From: Mesorhizobium loti
Lineage (GTDB): Bacteria > Pseudomonadota > Alphaproteobacteria > Rhizobiales > Rhizobiaceae
Length of the DNA stretch: 64,000 nucleotides
Direction of reading: 5' to 3'
NCBI RefSeq assembly: GCF_002858745.1
Contig: NZ_PJRO01000003.1
Coordinates: 248,001-312,000, forward strand
The position numbers and the translations under genes are program-made. Every line of letters starts with the position of its first letter. Position 1 is the first letter of the stretch. A model generated the notes under the pieces. That model was given only the letters and a program-made list of their open reading frames with translations, had not been told where the DNA came from and ran no database searches. This document shows, in pieces, positions 26,072 to 34,244 of this stretch.

Positions 26072-26797
26072 TCAGGCGAAATATTGTCCGCCATTGGCCG
26101 AGATGGTCGAGCCGGTGATGAAGCCAGCCTCTTCAGAAGCCAGGAACACGACGCAGCGCGCGATCTCTTCCGGCTCGCCCAGTCGCCCGACCGGGATCTG
26201 CGGGATGATGCGTTCGTTGAGCACCTTCTCGTCGATCGCCTTCACCATTTCGGTGGCGATATAGCCCGGGCAGATGACGTTGACGGTAATACCGGCGCGC
26301 GCGCCTTCCTGGGCGAGCGCCTTGGTGAAGCCGATGTCGCCCGCTTTGGAGGCCGAATAATTGGCCTGGCCGGCCTGACCCTTCTGTCCGTTGATTGAGG
26401 AAATGGTGATGATGCGGCCGAACTTGCGGTCACGCATCCCGCTCCACAGCGGATGCGACATGTTGAAGACACCGGACAAATTGGTGTCGATCACCTCTTT
26501 CCATTGCTGCGGCGTCATCTTGTGGAACATCGCGTCGCGGGTGATGCCGGCATTGTTGACCAGCACCGAAACCGGACCAAGATCAGCCTCCACCTTGCTG
26601 ACGCCGGCCGCGCAGGCCTCGTAGTCGGCAACTGACCATTTGTAGGTCTTGATCCCCGTTTCCGCCGTGAACTTCGCTGCTGCCTCGTCATTGCCAGCAT
26701 AGTTGGCGGCGACGCTGTAACCGGCATTCTTCAAACCGATCGAGATTGCGGCGCCAATGCCGCGCGACCCACCGGTGACGAGTGCGACTTTACTCAT
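26072..26797 (-). CDS. phaB: acetoacetyl-CoA reductase
   Basis: This 241-residue short-chain dehydrogenase reduces acetoacetyl-CoA to (R)-3-hydroxybutyryl-CoA with NADPH. The cofactor loop TGGSRGIG is at 8-15, NNAG at 81-84, and the catalytic S134, Y147 and K151 are in place. ITRDAMFHKM and the terminal GGQYFA are typical of PhaB. It lies downstream of phaA on the same strand, with a stem-loop in the 167-bp gap. It feeds polyhydroxybutyrate synthesis; the synthase gene is not in this window. Confidence 0.93.
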   Translation of the reverse strand: MSKVALVTGGSRGIGAAISIGLKNAGYSVAANYAGNDEAAAKFTAETGIKTYKWSVADYEACAAGVSKVEADLGPVSVLVNNAGITRDAMFHKMTPQQWKEVIDTNLSGVFNMSHPLWSGMRDRKFGRIITISSINGQKGQAGQANYSASKAGDIGFTKALAQEGARAGITVNVICPGYIATEMVKAIDEKVLNERIIPQIPVGRLGEPEEIARCVVFLASEEAGFITGSTISANGGQYFA

Positions 26798-26928
26798 GCG
26801 TTTCCCCTTTGCTGCATCTCAGGCGATTTCGAAATCGCCTTCGTTGAATGATCCGTATGGCGGACCTCTTGAATCCGACCCTTATGACGAGCCTTTGAAC
26901 CAATCACTTGCATGGTTTTAGAGATGAG

Positions 26929-26952
26929 ACGGGCGGCACCTTGGCCGCCCGT
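26929..26952 (-). terminator. stem-loop between phaA and phaB
   Basis: ACGGGCGGC, loop of 6, GCCGCCCGT. There is no T run on the minus strand, so it may be a weak terminator or an RNA-stabilising hairpin that sets the phaA:phaB ratio. Confidence 0.5.
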
Positions 26953-26964
26953 TTCTGTTTTCGA

Positions 26965-28149
26965 TCAGAGTGCTTCGACGCACATCGCGACGCCCATGCC
27001 GCCGCCGATGCATAGGGTGGCCAGCCCCTTCTTCGCGCCACGGCGCTTCATCTCGTAGACGAGCGTGTTGAAGATGCGCGCGCCCGAAGCGCCGATCGGA
27101 TGACCGATGGCGATGGCGCCACCATTGACGTTGACGATGTCGGGATTCCAGCCGAGTCCCTTGTTGACCGCGCAGGCCTGCGCGGCGAAAGCTTCGTTGG
27201 CCTCGACCAGGTCAAGATCCGACACCTTCCAGCCGGCCTTCTCCAGCGCACGCTTGGAAGCCGGGATCGGGCCAGTGCCCATCACCGACGGATCGACGCC
27301 GGCGGTCGCCCAGGAGGCGATGCGGACCAGCGGGGTGATGCCGCGACGTGCAGCCTCGGCCTCCGTCATCAGCAGGGCACCGGCAGCACCGTCATTGATG
27401 CCGGAAGCGTTGGCGGCGGTCACCGTGCCGTCCTTGTCGAAGGCGGGCTTCAGCTTTTGCATGGCGTCGATCGTTGCGCCATGACGGATGTATTCGTCCT
27501 GGTCGACGATCGTGTCGCCCTTCTTGCCCTTGATGGTGAAGGCGACGATCTCGTCCTTGAACCTGCCGGCCTTCTGCGCGGCTTCGGCCTTGTTCTGCGA
27601 GGCCAGAGCGAACGCATCCTGGTCGTCGCGGGTGATCTGGAACTGCTTGGCGACGTTCTCGGCGGTGATGCCCATATGATAGCCGTTGAAGGCGTCCCAG
27701 AGGCCATCCTTGATCATGGTATCGATCATCTTGTAGTCGCCCATCTTCACGCCGGCGCGCAGATGCTGTGCGTGCGCCGAAAGCGACATCGATTCCTGGC
27801 CACCGGCCAAGATCACTTTGGCGTCACCGCTGGAGATCTGCTGCATGCCGATGGCGATCGCACGCAGGCCGGAGCCGCAGACCTGATTGAGGCCCCAGGC
27901 TGTCGTCTCGATCGGCAGGCCGGCGTTGATCGATGCCTGCCGCGCCGGATTCTGGCCCTGGGCTGCGGTCAGCACCTGACCGAGGATCACCTCGTCGACC
28001 TCCGCCGCGTCGACACCCGCGCGCGCCAGCAACTCGCGGATCACCACAGCGCCGAGCTCGTGCGCGGGAGTTGCCGCGAAGGCTCCGTTGAAGGACCCGA
28101 CGGCAGTGCGCGCGGCACTTGCAACGACGATGGCGTTGGATGCGGACAT
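26965..28149 (-). CDS. phaA: acetyl-CoA acetyltransferase (beta-ketothiolase)
   Basis: This 394-residue thiolase condenses two acetyl-CoA to acetoacetyl-CoA. The acyl-accepting C91 lies in NQVCGSGLRAI. The C-terminal active-site blocks GGAIAIGHPIGASG and LCIGGGMGVAM (His and Cys) are complete. MSASNAIVVASAARTAVGSF is the usual N-terminus, so the start at 28149 is used; an upstream extension to 28392 is not supported. It forms the phaA-phaB unit and is divergent from phaR. Confidence 0.94.
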   Translation of the reverse strand: MSASNAIVVASAARTAVGSFNGAFAATPAHELGAVVIRELLARAGVDAAEVDEVILGQVLTAAQGQNPARQASINAGLPIETTAWGLNQVCGSGLRAIAIGMQQISSGDAKVILAGGQESMSLSAHAQHLRAGVKMGDYKMIDTMIKDGLWDAFNGYHMGITAENVAKQFQITRDDQDAFALASQNKAEAAQKAGRFKDEIVAFTIKGKKGDTIVDQDEYIRHGATIDAMQKLKPAFDKDGTVTAANASGINDGAAGALLMTEAEAARRGITPLVRIASWATAGVDPSVMGTGPIPASKRALEKAGWKVSDLDLVEANEAFAAQACAVNKGLGWNPDIVNVNGGAIAIGHPIGASGARIFNTLVYEMKRRGAKKGLATLCIGGGMGVAMCVEAL

Positions 28150-28277
28150 GTTCTTCTCCAGACCTCGAATTGAACGGTTTGCAACCGTTGGTTTGACTTT
28201 TCTTGCCGGTTCCAGGCTGCGAGTCAAACTGGAAATCCGTCCCATTTCGCCATATTTGCCGCCGCGCAGTTCATGCC

Positions 28278-28313
28278 GCGCAGCATATTGCGGCATGCTG
28301 CGCAGCATATTGC
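28278..28313. promoter_or_regulatory. candidate PhaR operator repeats
   Basis: GCGCAGCATATTGC occurs twice (28278-28291 and 28300-28313), exactly 22 bp apart, or two helical turns. Each holds GCAGC...TTGC. The region between phaA and phaR is rich in TGC/GCA, the type of site reported for PhaR of Paracoccus. Inference: autoregulatory PhaR binding. Confidence 0.5.
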
Positions 28314-28450
28314 AGCGCCGAAAAGACGGCGCGCGCTTCCGCACTGCACAAACCGCTTGGAATTGTGACGGTTTTGCGCATATCCTCGACACAGGGAGTA
28401 ATCGTTACCGGCTGCTTACCAGCATGCCGATAACCGCGGGAGGATGCTGA

Positions 28451-29050
28451 ATGGCGGCGAAAGACGAACCGGTGGTGATCAAGAAATACGCCAATCGCCG
28501 GCTCTACAACACGGGCACCAGCACCTATGTGACCCTCGAGGACCTCGCCGAAATGGTCAAGAAAGGCGAGGATTTCACCGTCCAGGACGCCAAGACCGGC
28601 GACGACATCACGCACCCCGTGCTGACCCAGATCATCTTTGAACTGGAGAACAAGGACGGGCAAAATATGTTGCCCATTCCCTTCTTGCGCCAGCTCATCG
28701 CCTTCTACGGCGATCAGATGCAGATGATCGTACCGAGCTTCCTCGAGCAGTCGATGATGGCCTTTTCCAAGGAACAGGAACGCTTCCGCGACCAGATGAA
28801 GTCGGCGCTTGGCAAGACACCGATGGACATGATGAAGCTGCCGACGCCCATGAAGGCACTGGAAGAACAGACGCGGCGCAACATGGAGATGTTCCAGAAC
28901 GCCATGCGCATGTTCACGCCTTTTCCCGGTGCCGCAGCAGGCAGCGCGCCCGAACCTGCCAAGGCCGAGCCTGCGGAAAAGGCCGACGACCTGCAGGATC
29001 TGAAGGAGCAGATCGCTGCCATGCAGCGCAAGCTCGACAAGCTGTCTTAG
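28451..29050 (+). CDS. phaR: polyhydroxyalkanoate synthesis repressor
   Basis: This encodes 199 residues. The N-terminal DNA-binding domain (VVIKKYANRRLYNTGTSTYVTLEDLAEMVKKGEDF) is diagnostic of PhaR, followed by the PHB-accumulation regulatory domain (VLTQIIFELENKDGQNMLPIPFLRQLIAFYGDQMQ). The tail is Pro/Ala/Glu-rich with a terminal helix. PhaR senses PHB granules and represses phasin and pha genes. It is divergent from phaA, with repeats suited to autoregulation between them. GGGAGG lies upstream of the start. Confidence 0.94.
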   Translation: MAAKDEPVVIKKYANRRLYNTGTSTYVTLEDLAEMVKKGEDFTVQDAKTGDDITHPVLTQIIFELENKDGQNMLPIPFLRQLIAFYGDQMQMIVPSFLEQSMMAFSKEQERFRDQMKSALGKTPMDMMKLPTPMKALEEQTRRNMEMFQNAMRMFTPFPGAAAGSAPEPAKAEPAEKADDLQDLKEQIAAMQRKLDKLS

Positions 29051-29092
29051 CGCGGTGTCGTTCCTTCTCCCCCTAGCGGGGAAGGAAGCGAC

Positions 29093-30664
29093 TTACCCCT
29101 TCATGGTGAACGTCTCGGCGAACTGCTGGCGCAAAAGGTTCTTCTGCACCTTGCCCATTGTGTTGCGCGGCAGCTCATCAATGACGAAGAGACGGCGCGG
29201 CTGCTTGAAGCGCGCGAGCTTTGAGGCCAGCCCCGCGAGCAGGCTTGCCTCATCCAACGCCGCACCTTTGCGCGTGATCACGACGCCAACCACCCCTTCG
29301 CCGAGATCGGGATGCGGCACGCCGATCACCGCCGATTCCTCGACGCCTGGCATCTCGTCGAGCAAAAGCTCTATTTCCTTCGGATAGATGTTGTAGCCGC
29401 CGGCGATGATCAGGTCCTTGGCGCGGCCGACGATGGTAACGTATCCGTCGGCATCCTGTGTCGCGAGATCGCCGGTAATGAAATAACCGTCGGCGCGGAA
29501 TTCCTGCGCGGTCTTTTCCGGCATGTTCCAATAGCCTTTGAAGACGTTGCGGCCCTTCACCTCGATCACGCCAATGTCGCCGGCGGCAACAGGCTTGCCG
29601 GTGTCAGGTTCCGCGATGCGCACCGAAACACCGGGCAATGGCTGGCCGACCGTCCCGGCGCGACGCTCGCCGTCATAGGGATTCGAAGTGTTCATGTTGG
29701 TCTCGGTCATGCCGTAGCGCTCGAGGATACGCTTGCCCGTGCGCGCCTCGAAATCCCGGTGCGTTTCGGCCAGAAGCGGCGCGCTGCCGGAAACGAACAG
29801 GCGTATGTGCTGAACCAGGTCCCGTGTCAGCCGAAGGTCGGCGAGCAAGCGCGTGTAGAAGGTCGGCACGCCCATCATGGTGGTCGCGTGCGGCATGTTC
29901 GCAATTAGGTCGTCAATATCGAGACCAGGCAGGAAGATCATCGATGCGCCGGCGAGCAGGATGACGTTGCTGGCAACGAACAGCCCGTGCGTATGGAAGA
30001 TAGGCAAGGCGTGCAGGAGCACGTCGCTTTTGCTGAAACGCCAGGTCTCGACCAATGCCTCCGCATTCGACAGCAGGTTGTCATGCGTCAGCATGGCGCC
30101 CTTCGAGCGCCCGGTCGTACCGGAGGTGTAGAGGAAGGCAGCGAGGTCGTCCGCCCCGCGTTCGGCGGGCATATAGGTTTCGGGCTGGCCGGCCGCCTGC
30201 TCACCGAGCGTACCTGAGCCGTCTCCATTCAGGGTGAGCAGCGCTGCCCCGGCCTTGTCGGCCACTGGCTGCAATGCGGAAGCATTGGCGCCGTCGCAGA
30301 TCAGAAGTCTGGCGCCAGCATCGCTGACGAAGTAATCGACCTCGGCGGCCGTGTAGGCGGTGTTGAGCGGCAAGAACACAGCGCCCATGCGCACGGCGGC
30401 GGCATAAACGGCCAGTGCCTCGAGTGATTTCTTTGCCTGCAATGCCACACGGTCACCTGATCGCACGCCGGCGTCGGCCATTGCATGCGCAATGCGTGCA
30501 GACAGTTTCAGGAAGGCCGCGTAAGAAACAGCGGAACCGTCCTTGAAAGTAAGAAAAGTGCCTTCATTGGCTTCGTGCGGCCGAAACAGCGCGTCGTAAA
30601 GCGTATTCGTCAAGGATGGCTCCGGCGGTTCGAAATCTATGCCCTCTTCCAGCACGGCTTGCAT
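29093..30664 (-). CDS. matB: malonyl-CoA synthetase-like acyl-CoA ligase
   Basis: This 523-residue AMP-forming ligase has the P-loop LYTSGTTGRSKGAM, adenylate motif YGMTETN, YFITGDLATQDADGY and the catalytic Lys in PRNTMGKVQKN. Features such as GRNVFKGYWNMPEKTAQEF and NTAYTAAEVDYFVSDAGARL match MatB. It would activate malonate to malonyl-CoA. The start at ATG 30664 gives a length near the usual ~505; longer frames reach 30820 but overlap the divergent dipeptidase gene. No malonyl-CoA decarboxylase (MatA) is seen nearby, so a related short acyl substrate is possible. Confidence 0.78.
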   Translation of the reverse strand: MQAVLEEGIDFEPPEPSLTNTLYDALFRPHEANEGTFLTFKDGSAVSYAAFLKLSARIAHAMADAGVRSGDRVALQAKKSLEALAVYAAAVRMGAVFLPLNTAYTAAEVDYFVSDAGARLLICDGANASALQPVADKAGAALLTLNGDGSGTLGEQAAGQPETYMPAERGADDLAAFLYTSGTTGRSKGAMLTHDNLLSNAEALVETWRFSKSDVLLHALPIFHTHGLFVASNVILLAGASMIFLPGLDIDDLIANMPHATTMMGVPTFYTRLLADLRLTRDLVQHIRLFVSGSAPLLAETHRDFEARTGKRILERYGMTETNMNTSNPYDGERRAGTVGQPLPGVSVRIAEPDTGKPVAAGDIGVIEVKGRNVFKGYWNMPEKTAQEFRADGYFITGDLATQDADGYVTIVGRAKDLIIAGGYNIYPKEIELLLDEMPGVEESAVIGVPHPDLGEGVVGVVITRKGAALDEASLLAGLASKLARFKQPRRLFVIDELPRNTMGKVQKNLLRQQFAETFTMKG

Positions 30665-30740
30665 GCAGTGACAAGCACAAGGCACCCACTGGCATTTGCG
30701 CGCCTGGGCAACGCGCCGTAAACAGGGCGCCTCGTTTTCC

Positions 30741-31832
30741 ATGTCGACAGCCGAAAGTCCCCAAATGACCGAGACCGACCTGATCCCCGTCTTCGACGGC
30801 CACAACGACACGCTGCTCAAGCTCTACCAGTCCAGCAAAGCTGACGTTGAAAAGCTGTTCATCGAAGGGTCGCCGGCCAGCTGGCACATCGACTTGCCGC
30901 GCGCCAGGAAGGGCGGGCTAGCCGGCGGCATGTTCGCCATCTTCCCGCCACCGCAGGATGAACGGAAAGCCAAGGATGGCAGCGTGCCGGCGATGCCGTC
31001 CGACAACGAGCCGTTGCCGCCCGAACTGCCGCGCGATTTCGCCCGCGAAACCACGCTTGGCATGGCCTCGATCCTGCTGAGACTGGAAAGAGCCGGCGCG
31101 CTCACCGTCTGCCACAGCGCCGCCGACATCCGCGCCGCCATGGCAAAGCAATCGATCGCAGCAGTGTTCCACATCGAGGGTGCCGAGGCGATCGACACCG
31201 ATCTCGCCATGCTCGACGTGCTTCACGCGGCCGGGCTGCGCTCGCTCGGCATCGTGTGGAGCCGCCCCAACGCCTTCGGCCATGGCGTGCCGTTCCGCTT
31301 CCCGTCCTCGCCCGACACCGGCGACGGCCTGACCGATGCCGGCAAGGCACTGGTCAAGGCGTGCAACCAGCTCAGGATCATGATCGATCTTTCCCATCTC
31401 AACGAGAAAGGCTTTCGCGACGTCGCCAAGCTTTCCGATGCACCGCTGGTCGCCACCCACTCCAATGTGCATGTGCTATGTCCGCATTCGCGCAACCTGA
31501 CTGACTGGCAGCTCGGCGCCATTCGCGATACCGACGGCATGGTCGGCCTGAACTACGCCACCGGCTTCCTGCGCGATGATGGCCGCATGAATTCCGACAC
31601 GCCGCTCGAGGTCATGGTGCGCCACGTCGACCATCTGGTGAAGGCGCTCGGCGAAGATCGCGTCGGCCTGGGTTCCGACTTCGACGGCGCCATGATCCCC
31701 GCTGCGATCGGCGATGCCGCCGGCCTGCCGAAACTTCTCGAGGCCCTGGCCAAGCATGGCTATGGCCGCGCCCTGATCGAAAAGATTGCCTACCGCAATT
31801 GGCTGCGCGTACTGGAAAAATCGATCGGGTAG
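30741..31832 (+). CDS. membrane dipeptidase-like peptidase M19
   Basis: This encodes 363 residues. The M19 metal-site motifs are PVFDGHNDTL (H-x-D), FHIEGAEAID (bridging Glu), MIDLSHLNEKGF, VATHSNV and GLGSDFDGAM. Such enzymes hydrolyse dipeptides, including D-amino-acid types. An ATG at 30765 is an equally possible start, and neither has a strong ribosome binding site. The gene is divergent from matB. Bacterial M19 enzymes are often linked to catabolism of unusual amino compounds, but no specific link is shown here. Confidence 0.85.
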   Translation: MSTAESPQMTETDLIPVFDGHNDTLLKLYQSSKADVEKLFIEGSPASWHIDLPRARKGGLAGGMFAIFPPPQDERKAKDGSVPAMPSDNEPLPPELPRDFARETTLGMASILLRLERAGALTVCHSAADIRAAMAKQSIAAVFHIEGAEAIDTDLAMLDVLHAAGLRSLGIVWSRPNAFGHGVPFRFPSSPDTGDGLTDAGKALVKACNQLRIMIDLSHLNEKGFRDVAKLSDAPLVATHSNVHVLCPHSRNLTDWQLGAIRDTDGMVGLNYATGFLRDDGRMNSDTPLEVMVRHVDHLVKALGEDRVGLGSDFDGAMIPAAIGDAAGLPKLLEALAKHGYGRALIEKIAYRNWLRVLEKSIG

Positions 31833-31839
31833 TGTTTTT

Positions 31840-31930
31840 GGAGCGTTTCCGGTTTTTCGGAAATGCTCCAACTCTTTGTTTTTGCGCAATTCCGGACGGA
31901 AAACCGCTACCCACCTTTCCTGGAACTGCT
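31840..31930. repeat. RIME-like intergenic mosaic element, copy 4
   Basis: GAGCGTTTCCGG...CCGGAAATGCTC, then GCAATTCCGGACGGAAAACC...GGAACTGC: inverted orientation relative to copy 1 and slightly degenerate. It fills the gap between the M19 gene and the small gene at 31935. Confidence 0.75.
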
Positions 31931-31934
31931 TGGC

Positions 31935-32180
31935 CTATTGGCTGTCGAGCCGTTTCAGCCATGCCTTGCCGACGCCACGATCGCGGATGATCGGCAAGGG
32001 GTCTTCAGCGTCCAGCCTGGAGCAGACGCGGTAGACCTCCAGCGTCTCGGCGTTCATCTCGCCATGCTTGTAGAAATACATGGCGGCGGCATAGCGCGCG
32101 CGGCCCGACCACGGCTGCCCGAGTGGTGTGTTGACCAGCGCCCACTGCTCCGCCGCTTCCGTTTCGTCCCGTTCGGTCAT
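31935..32180 (-). CDS. small conserved-looking protein next to the BetI-like regulator
   Basis: This 81-residue hydrophilic protein begins MTERDETEAAEQWALVNTPLG and contains ARYAAAMYFYKHGEMNAETLEVYRVCSRLDAEDP. There is no signal peptide or membrane segment. I do not recognise the family. It is divergent from the BetI-like gene and shares the upstream region containing the third operator copy, so it may belong to the same regulon. An upstream extension to 32402 would run through the operator and is not supported. Confidence 0.6.
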   Translation of the reverse strand: MTERDETEAAEQWALVNTPLGQPWSGRARYAAAMYFYKHGEMNAETLEVYRVCSRLDAEDPLPIIRDRGVGKAWLKRLDSQ

Positions 32181-32265
32181 CGTTGGCAGCCCAAAGTCAC
32201 GACCCGCCAAAGCCTGGCGGAAGCCCGTGACGGATCTTGGCACGGTCCCGTTCGGCTTGTCTATA

Positions 32266-32281
32266 TTGAATGAATGTTCAG
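32266..32281. promoter_or_regulatory. predicted BetI/TetR-type operator, third copy
   Basis: TTGAATG, centre AA, TGTTCAG: matches 13 of 16 positions of the perfect palindrome near 1401-1424. It lies between the divergent small gene (start 32180) and the BetI-like regulator (start 32393), the position expected of an autoregulatory site. Confidence 0.6.
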
Positions 32282-32392
32282 CAAATTCTGTTGCGTTTTC
32301 ATCTCGACCCGCTAGGCTTTGCTGCATCAGACTTTTCGGGCAAAGACTATGCGATAAAACGATGAGATAGCCGTGCCGGAGATGTTTCGCCG

Positions 32393-33085
32393 ATGAAAAC
32401 AATCGATCTCGAAGACGAGCCCACCGATGTGGAGCGGCAAAGCAGTCCGGAAAAGCGTGGCCGCAAGGCTTCCAAGGAGGTGCGCCGCCAGCAGCTGATC
32501 GAAGCGACGATCGATTCCCTGGCCAAACGCGGCTACTCCGAAACGACGATGGCGGATGTGGCGGATGGCGCGAAACTGTCGCGCGGCATCGTCAATTTCC
32601 ATTTCGAGAGCAAGGAAAAGCTGCTCGTCGCCACGCTTCAGTATATGTACGATGAGTATTCGGCGCATTGGCGCAATGCCTACGACAAGGCTGGCGACAA
32701 CACGGCTGACCAGTTGAAGGCGCTGGTGACGGCGGATTTCGACCGCGCCATCTGCAACAAGCGCAAGCTGGCGGCGTGGTGTGCCTTCTGGGGCGAGGCG
32801 AAATCGCGCCCCACCTATCAGGCGCTCTCGGGCGCACGCGATACCGATTACCAGAACCTCCTGTCCGATTTGTGCAGCCGGCTGAAAGCCGAAGCCGGTT
32901 ACGCCTTCGAGCAGCAGGCTCTCGCGCTGGCGCTCAGCGCGCTGTTGGAAGGCCTGTGGCTGCGCCTGATGATGGGGCTGGAAGACGTTACCCGCGAGAC
33001 CGCGTTGCAGGCGGCAAACGAATTCCTGCTGACGGCTTTCCCCAGGCACTACACGAAAGGGGCAAGCGGCATTCAGAGGCTTTGA
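32393..33085 (+). CDS. TetR-family regulator, BetI-like
   Basis: This encodes 230 residues. The TetR helix-turn-helix is RRQQLIEATIDSLAKRGYSETTMADVADGAKLSRGIVNFHFESKEKLL, preceded by an unusual ~25-residue acidic/basic N-terminal extension. The ligand domain shows BetI hallmarks: LAAWCAFWGEAKSRP and ALSALLEGLWLRLMMG. BetI senses choline, so a related quaternary or polyamine ligand is plausible. It leads an operon with the ABC binding protein and the FAD amine oxidase. An operator-like site upstream and matching sites near the Rieske and importer genes suggest one regulon. Confidence 0.85.
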   Translation: MKTIDLEDEPTDVERQSSPEKRGRKASKEVRRQQLIEATIDSLAKRGYSETTMADVADGAKLSRGIVNFHFESKEKLLVATLQYMYDEYSAHWRNAYDKAGDNTADQLKALVTADFDRAICNKRKLAAWCAFWGEAKSRPTYQALSGARDTDYQNLLSDLCSRLKAEAGYAFEQQALALALSALLEGLWLRLMMGLEDVTRETALQAANEFLLTAFPRHYTKGASGIQRL

Positions 33086-33167
33086 GAGCCGAGGCGCTTC
33101 TTCATGAAGTGGCGGACGACAAAACAATCAGACGGGCAGCGGCCTGCGCAACCAAGGGGAACTGAAA

Positions 33168-34244
33168 ATGACGACAAAGATCAGCCATTGGACGACAGTA
33201 CTCACCGTGGCCGGCGCATTGATGGCACCGGCGGTCGCGCATGCGGCCGGAAGTGACCTCGTCGTGTTCGACTGGGCCGGCTACGAGCTGCCGGAGTTCC
33301 ATCCGAAATACACTGAGAAGCATGGCGACGCTCCGACCTTCACCTTCTTCGGCGACGAGGACGAGGCTTTCGAGAAGATGCGCTCCGGCTTCAAGGCGGA
33401 CCTTGCCCACCCCTGTTCGCAAAGCATCGTGAAATGGCGCGATGCCGGCCTGCTGCAGCCGCTCGATACGACCAAGATCACTGCCTGGAAGGATCTCAAC
33501 CCCGGCATCATGAAGATGAAGAACCTTGCCACCTCCGAGGACGGCGCGGCCTGGTTCATGCCGTGGGACTGGGGCAATTCGCAGCTCACCTACAATTCCG
33601 AAAAGGTGGACGAAAAGGACATCCAGTCGCTGAAATCGCTTGCCGATCCGAAATTCCAGGGCCGCGTCTCCATTCCCGACAATGTCGACGACGCCTATGC
33701 GCTGGCGTCCCTGGTCATCGGGCTCAAGGACTGGACCTTGATGACTGACGAGCAGTTCAAGCAGGCTTCAGATTTCCTGCGCCAGGTGCACAAGAACATC
33801 CGCCTCTACTGGACCGACACCACCAACATCGTGCAGGCGCTCACCGGCGGCGAGATCGACCTGGCCTGGGCCTGGAACGATGCCACCGCACAATCGGTGC
33901 TGGCCGGTTCGCCGATCAAGGCAAAACCCGACACGCAGGAAGGCATTTCGACCTGGGTCTGCGGGTATGTCCGCTTGAAGGACGCGCCAGGCAGTGCCGA
34001 CCAGGCCTATGACTATCTCAACGCCATCAATGAGCCCGACGTCGCCAACGTGCTGGTGAAGGATTGGGGCTACGGCCAGGCCAACACCAAAGGCATGGCC
34101 GCCGTGGACGCCAAACTGCTCAAGGACAAGGGCTATGACGACGTCGACAAGTTCGTAGACAAGACCCTGTTCCAGTCACCCGTCCCGACGGAACTCAAGC
34201 AGAAAATGATCGCCGAGTTCGAGAAGATCAAAGCGGGATATTGA
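33168..34244 (+). CDS. periplasmic binding protein of a PotD/PotF-type ABC importer
   Basis: This encodes 358 residues. A signal peptide ends AVAHA (~residue 26). The mature protein begins SDLVVFDWAGYELPEFHPKY, and WFMPWDWGNSQLTYNSEKV and GEIDLAWAWNDAT are typical of spermidine/putrescine-like binding proteins. Aromatic residues in these segments suit a cationic amine. AGGGGA precedes the ATG. It probably serves the permease/ATPase set at 7631-10489, which lacks a binding protein. The last ten codons are duplicated in relic form at 35592. Confidence 0.87.
   Translation: MTTKISHWTTVLTVAGALMAPAVAHAAGSDLVVFDWAGYELPEFHPKYTEKHGDAPTFTFFGDEDEAFEKMRSGFKADLAHPCSQSIVKWRDAGLLQPLDTTKITAWKDLNPGIMKMKNLATSEDGAAWFMPWDWGNSQLTYNSEKVDEKDIQSLKSLADPKFQGRVSIPDNVDDAYALASLVIGLKDWTLMTDEQFKQASDFLRQVHKNIRLYWTDTTNIVQALTGGEIDLAWAWNDATAQSVLAGSPIKAKPDTQEGISTWVCGYVRLKDAPGSADQAYDYLNAINEPDVANVLVKDWGYGQANTKGMAAVDAKLLKDKGYDDVDKFVDKTLFQSPVPTELKQKMIAEFEKIKAGY

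Noticed and set aside
32181..32402. Extension of the small protein gene upstream to 32402
   Set aside because: It would overlap the BetI-like gene start and the operator, and residues upstream of MTERDE look non-coding.
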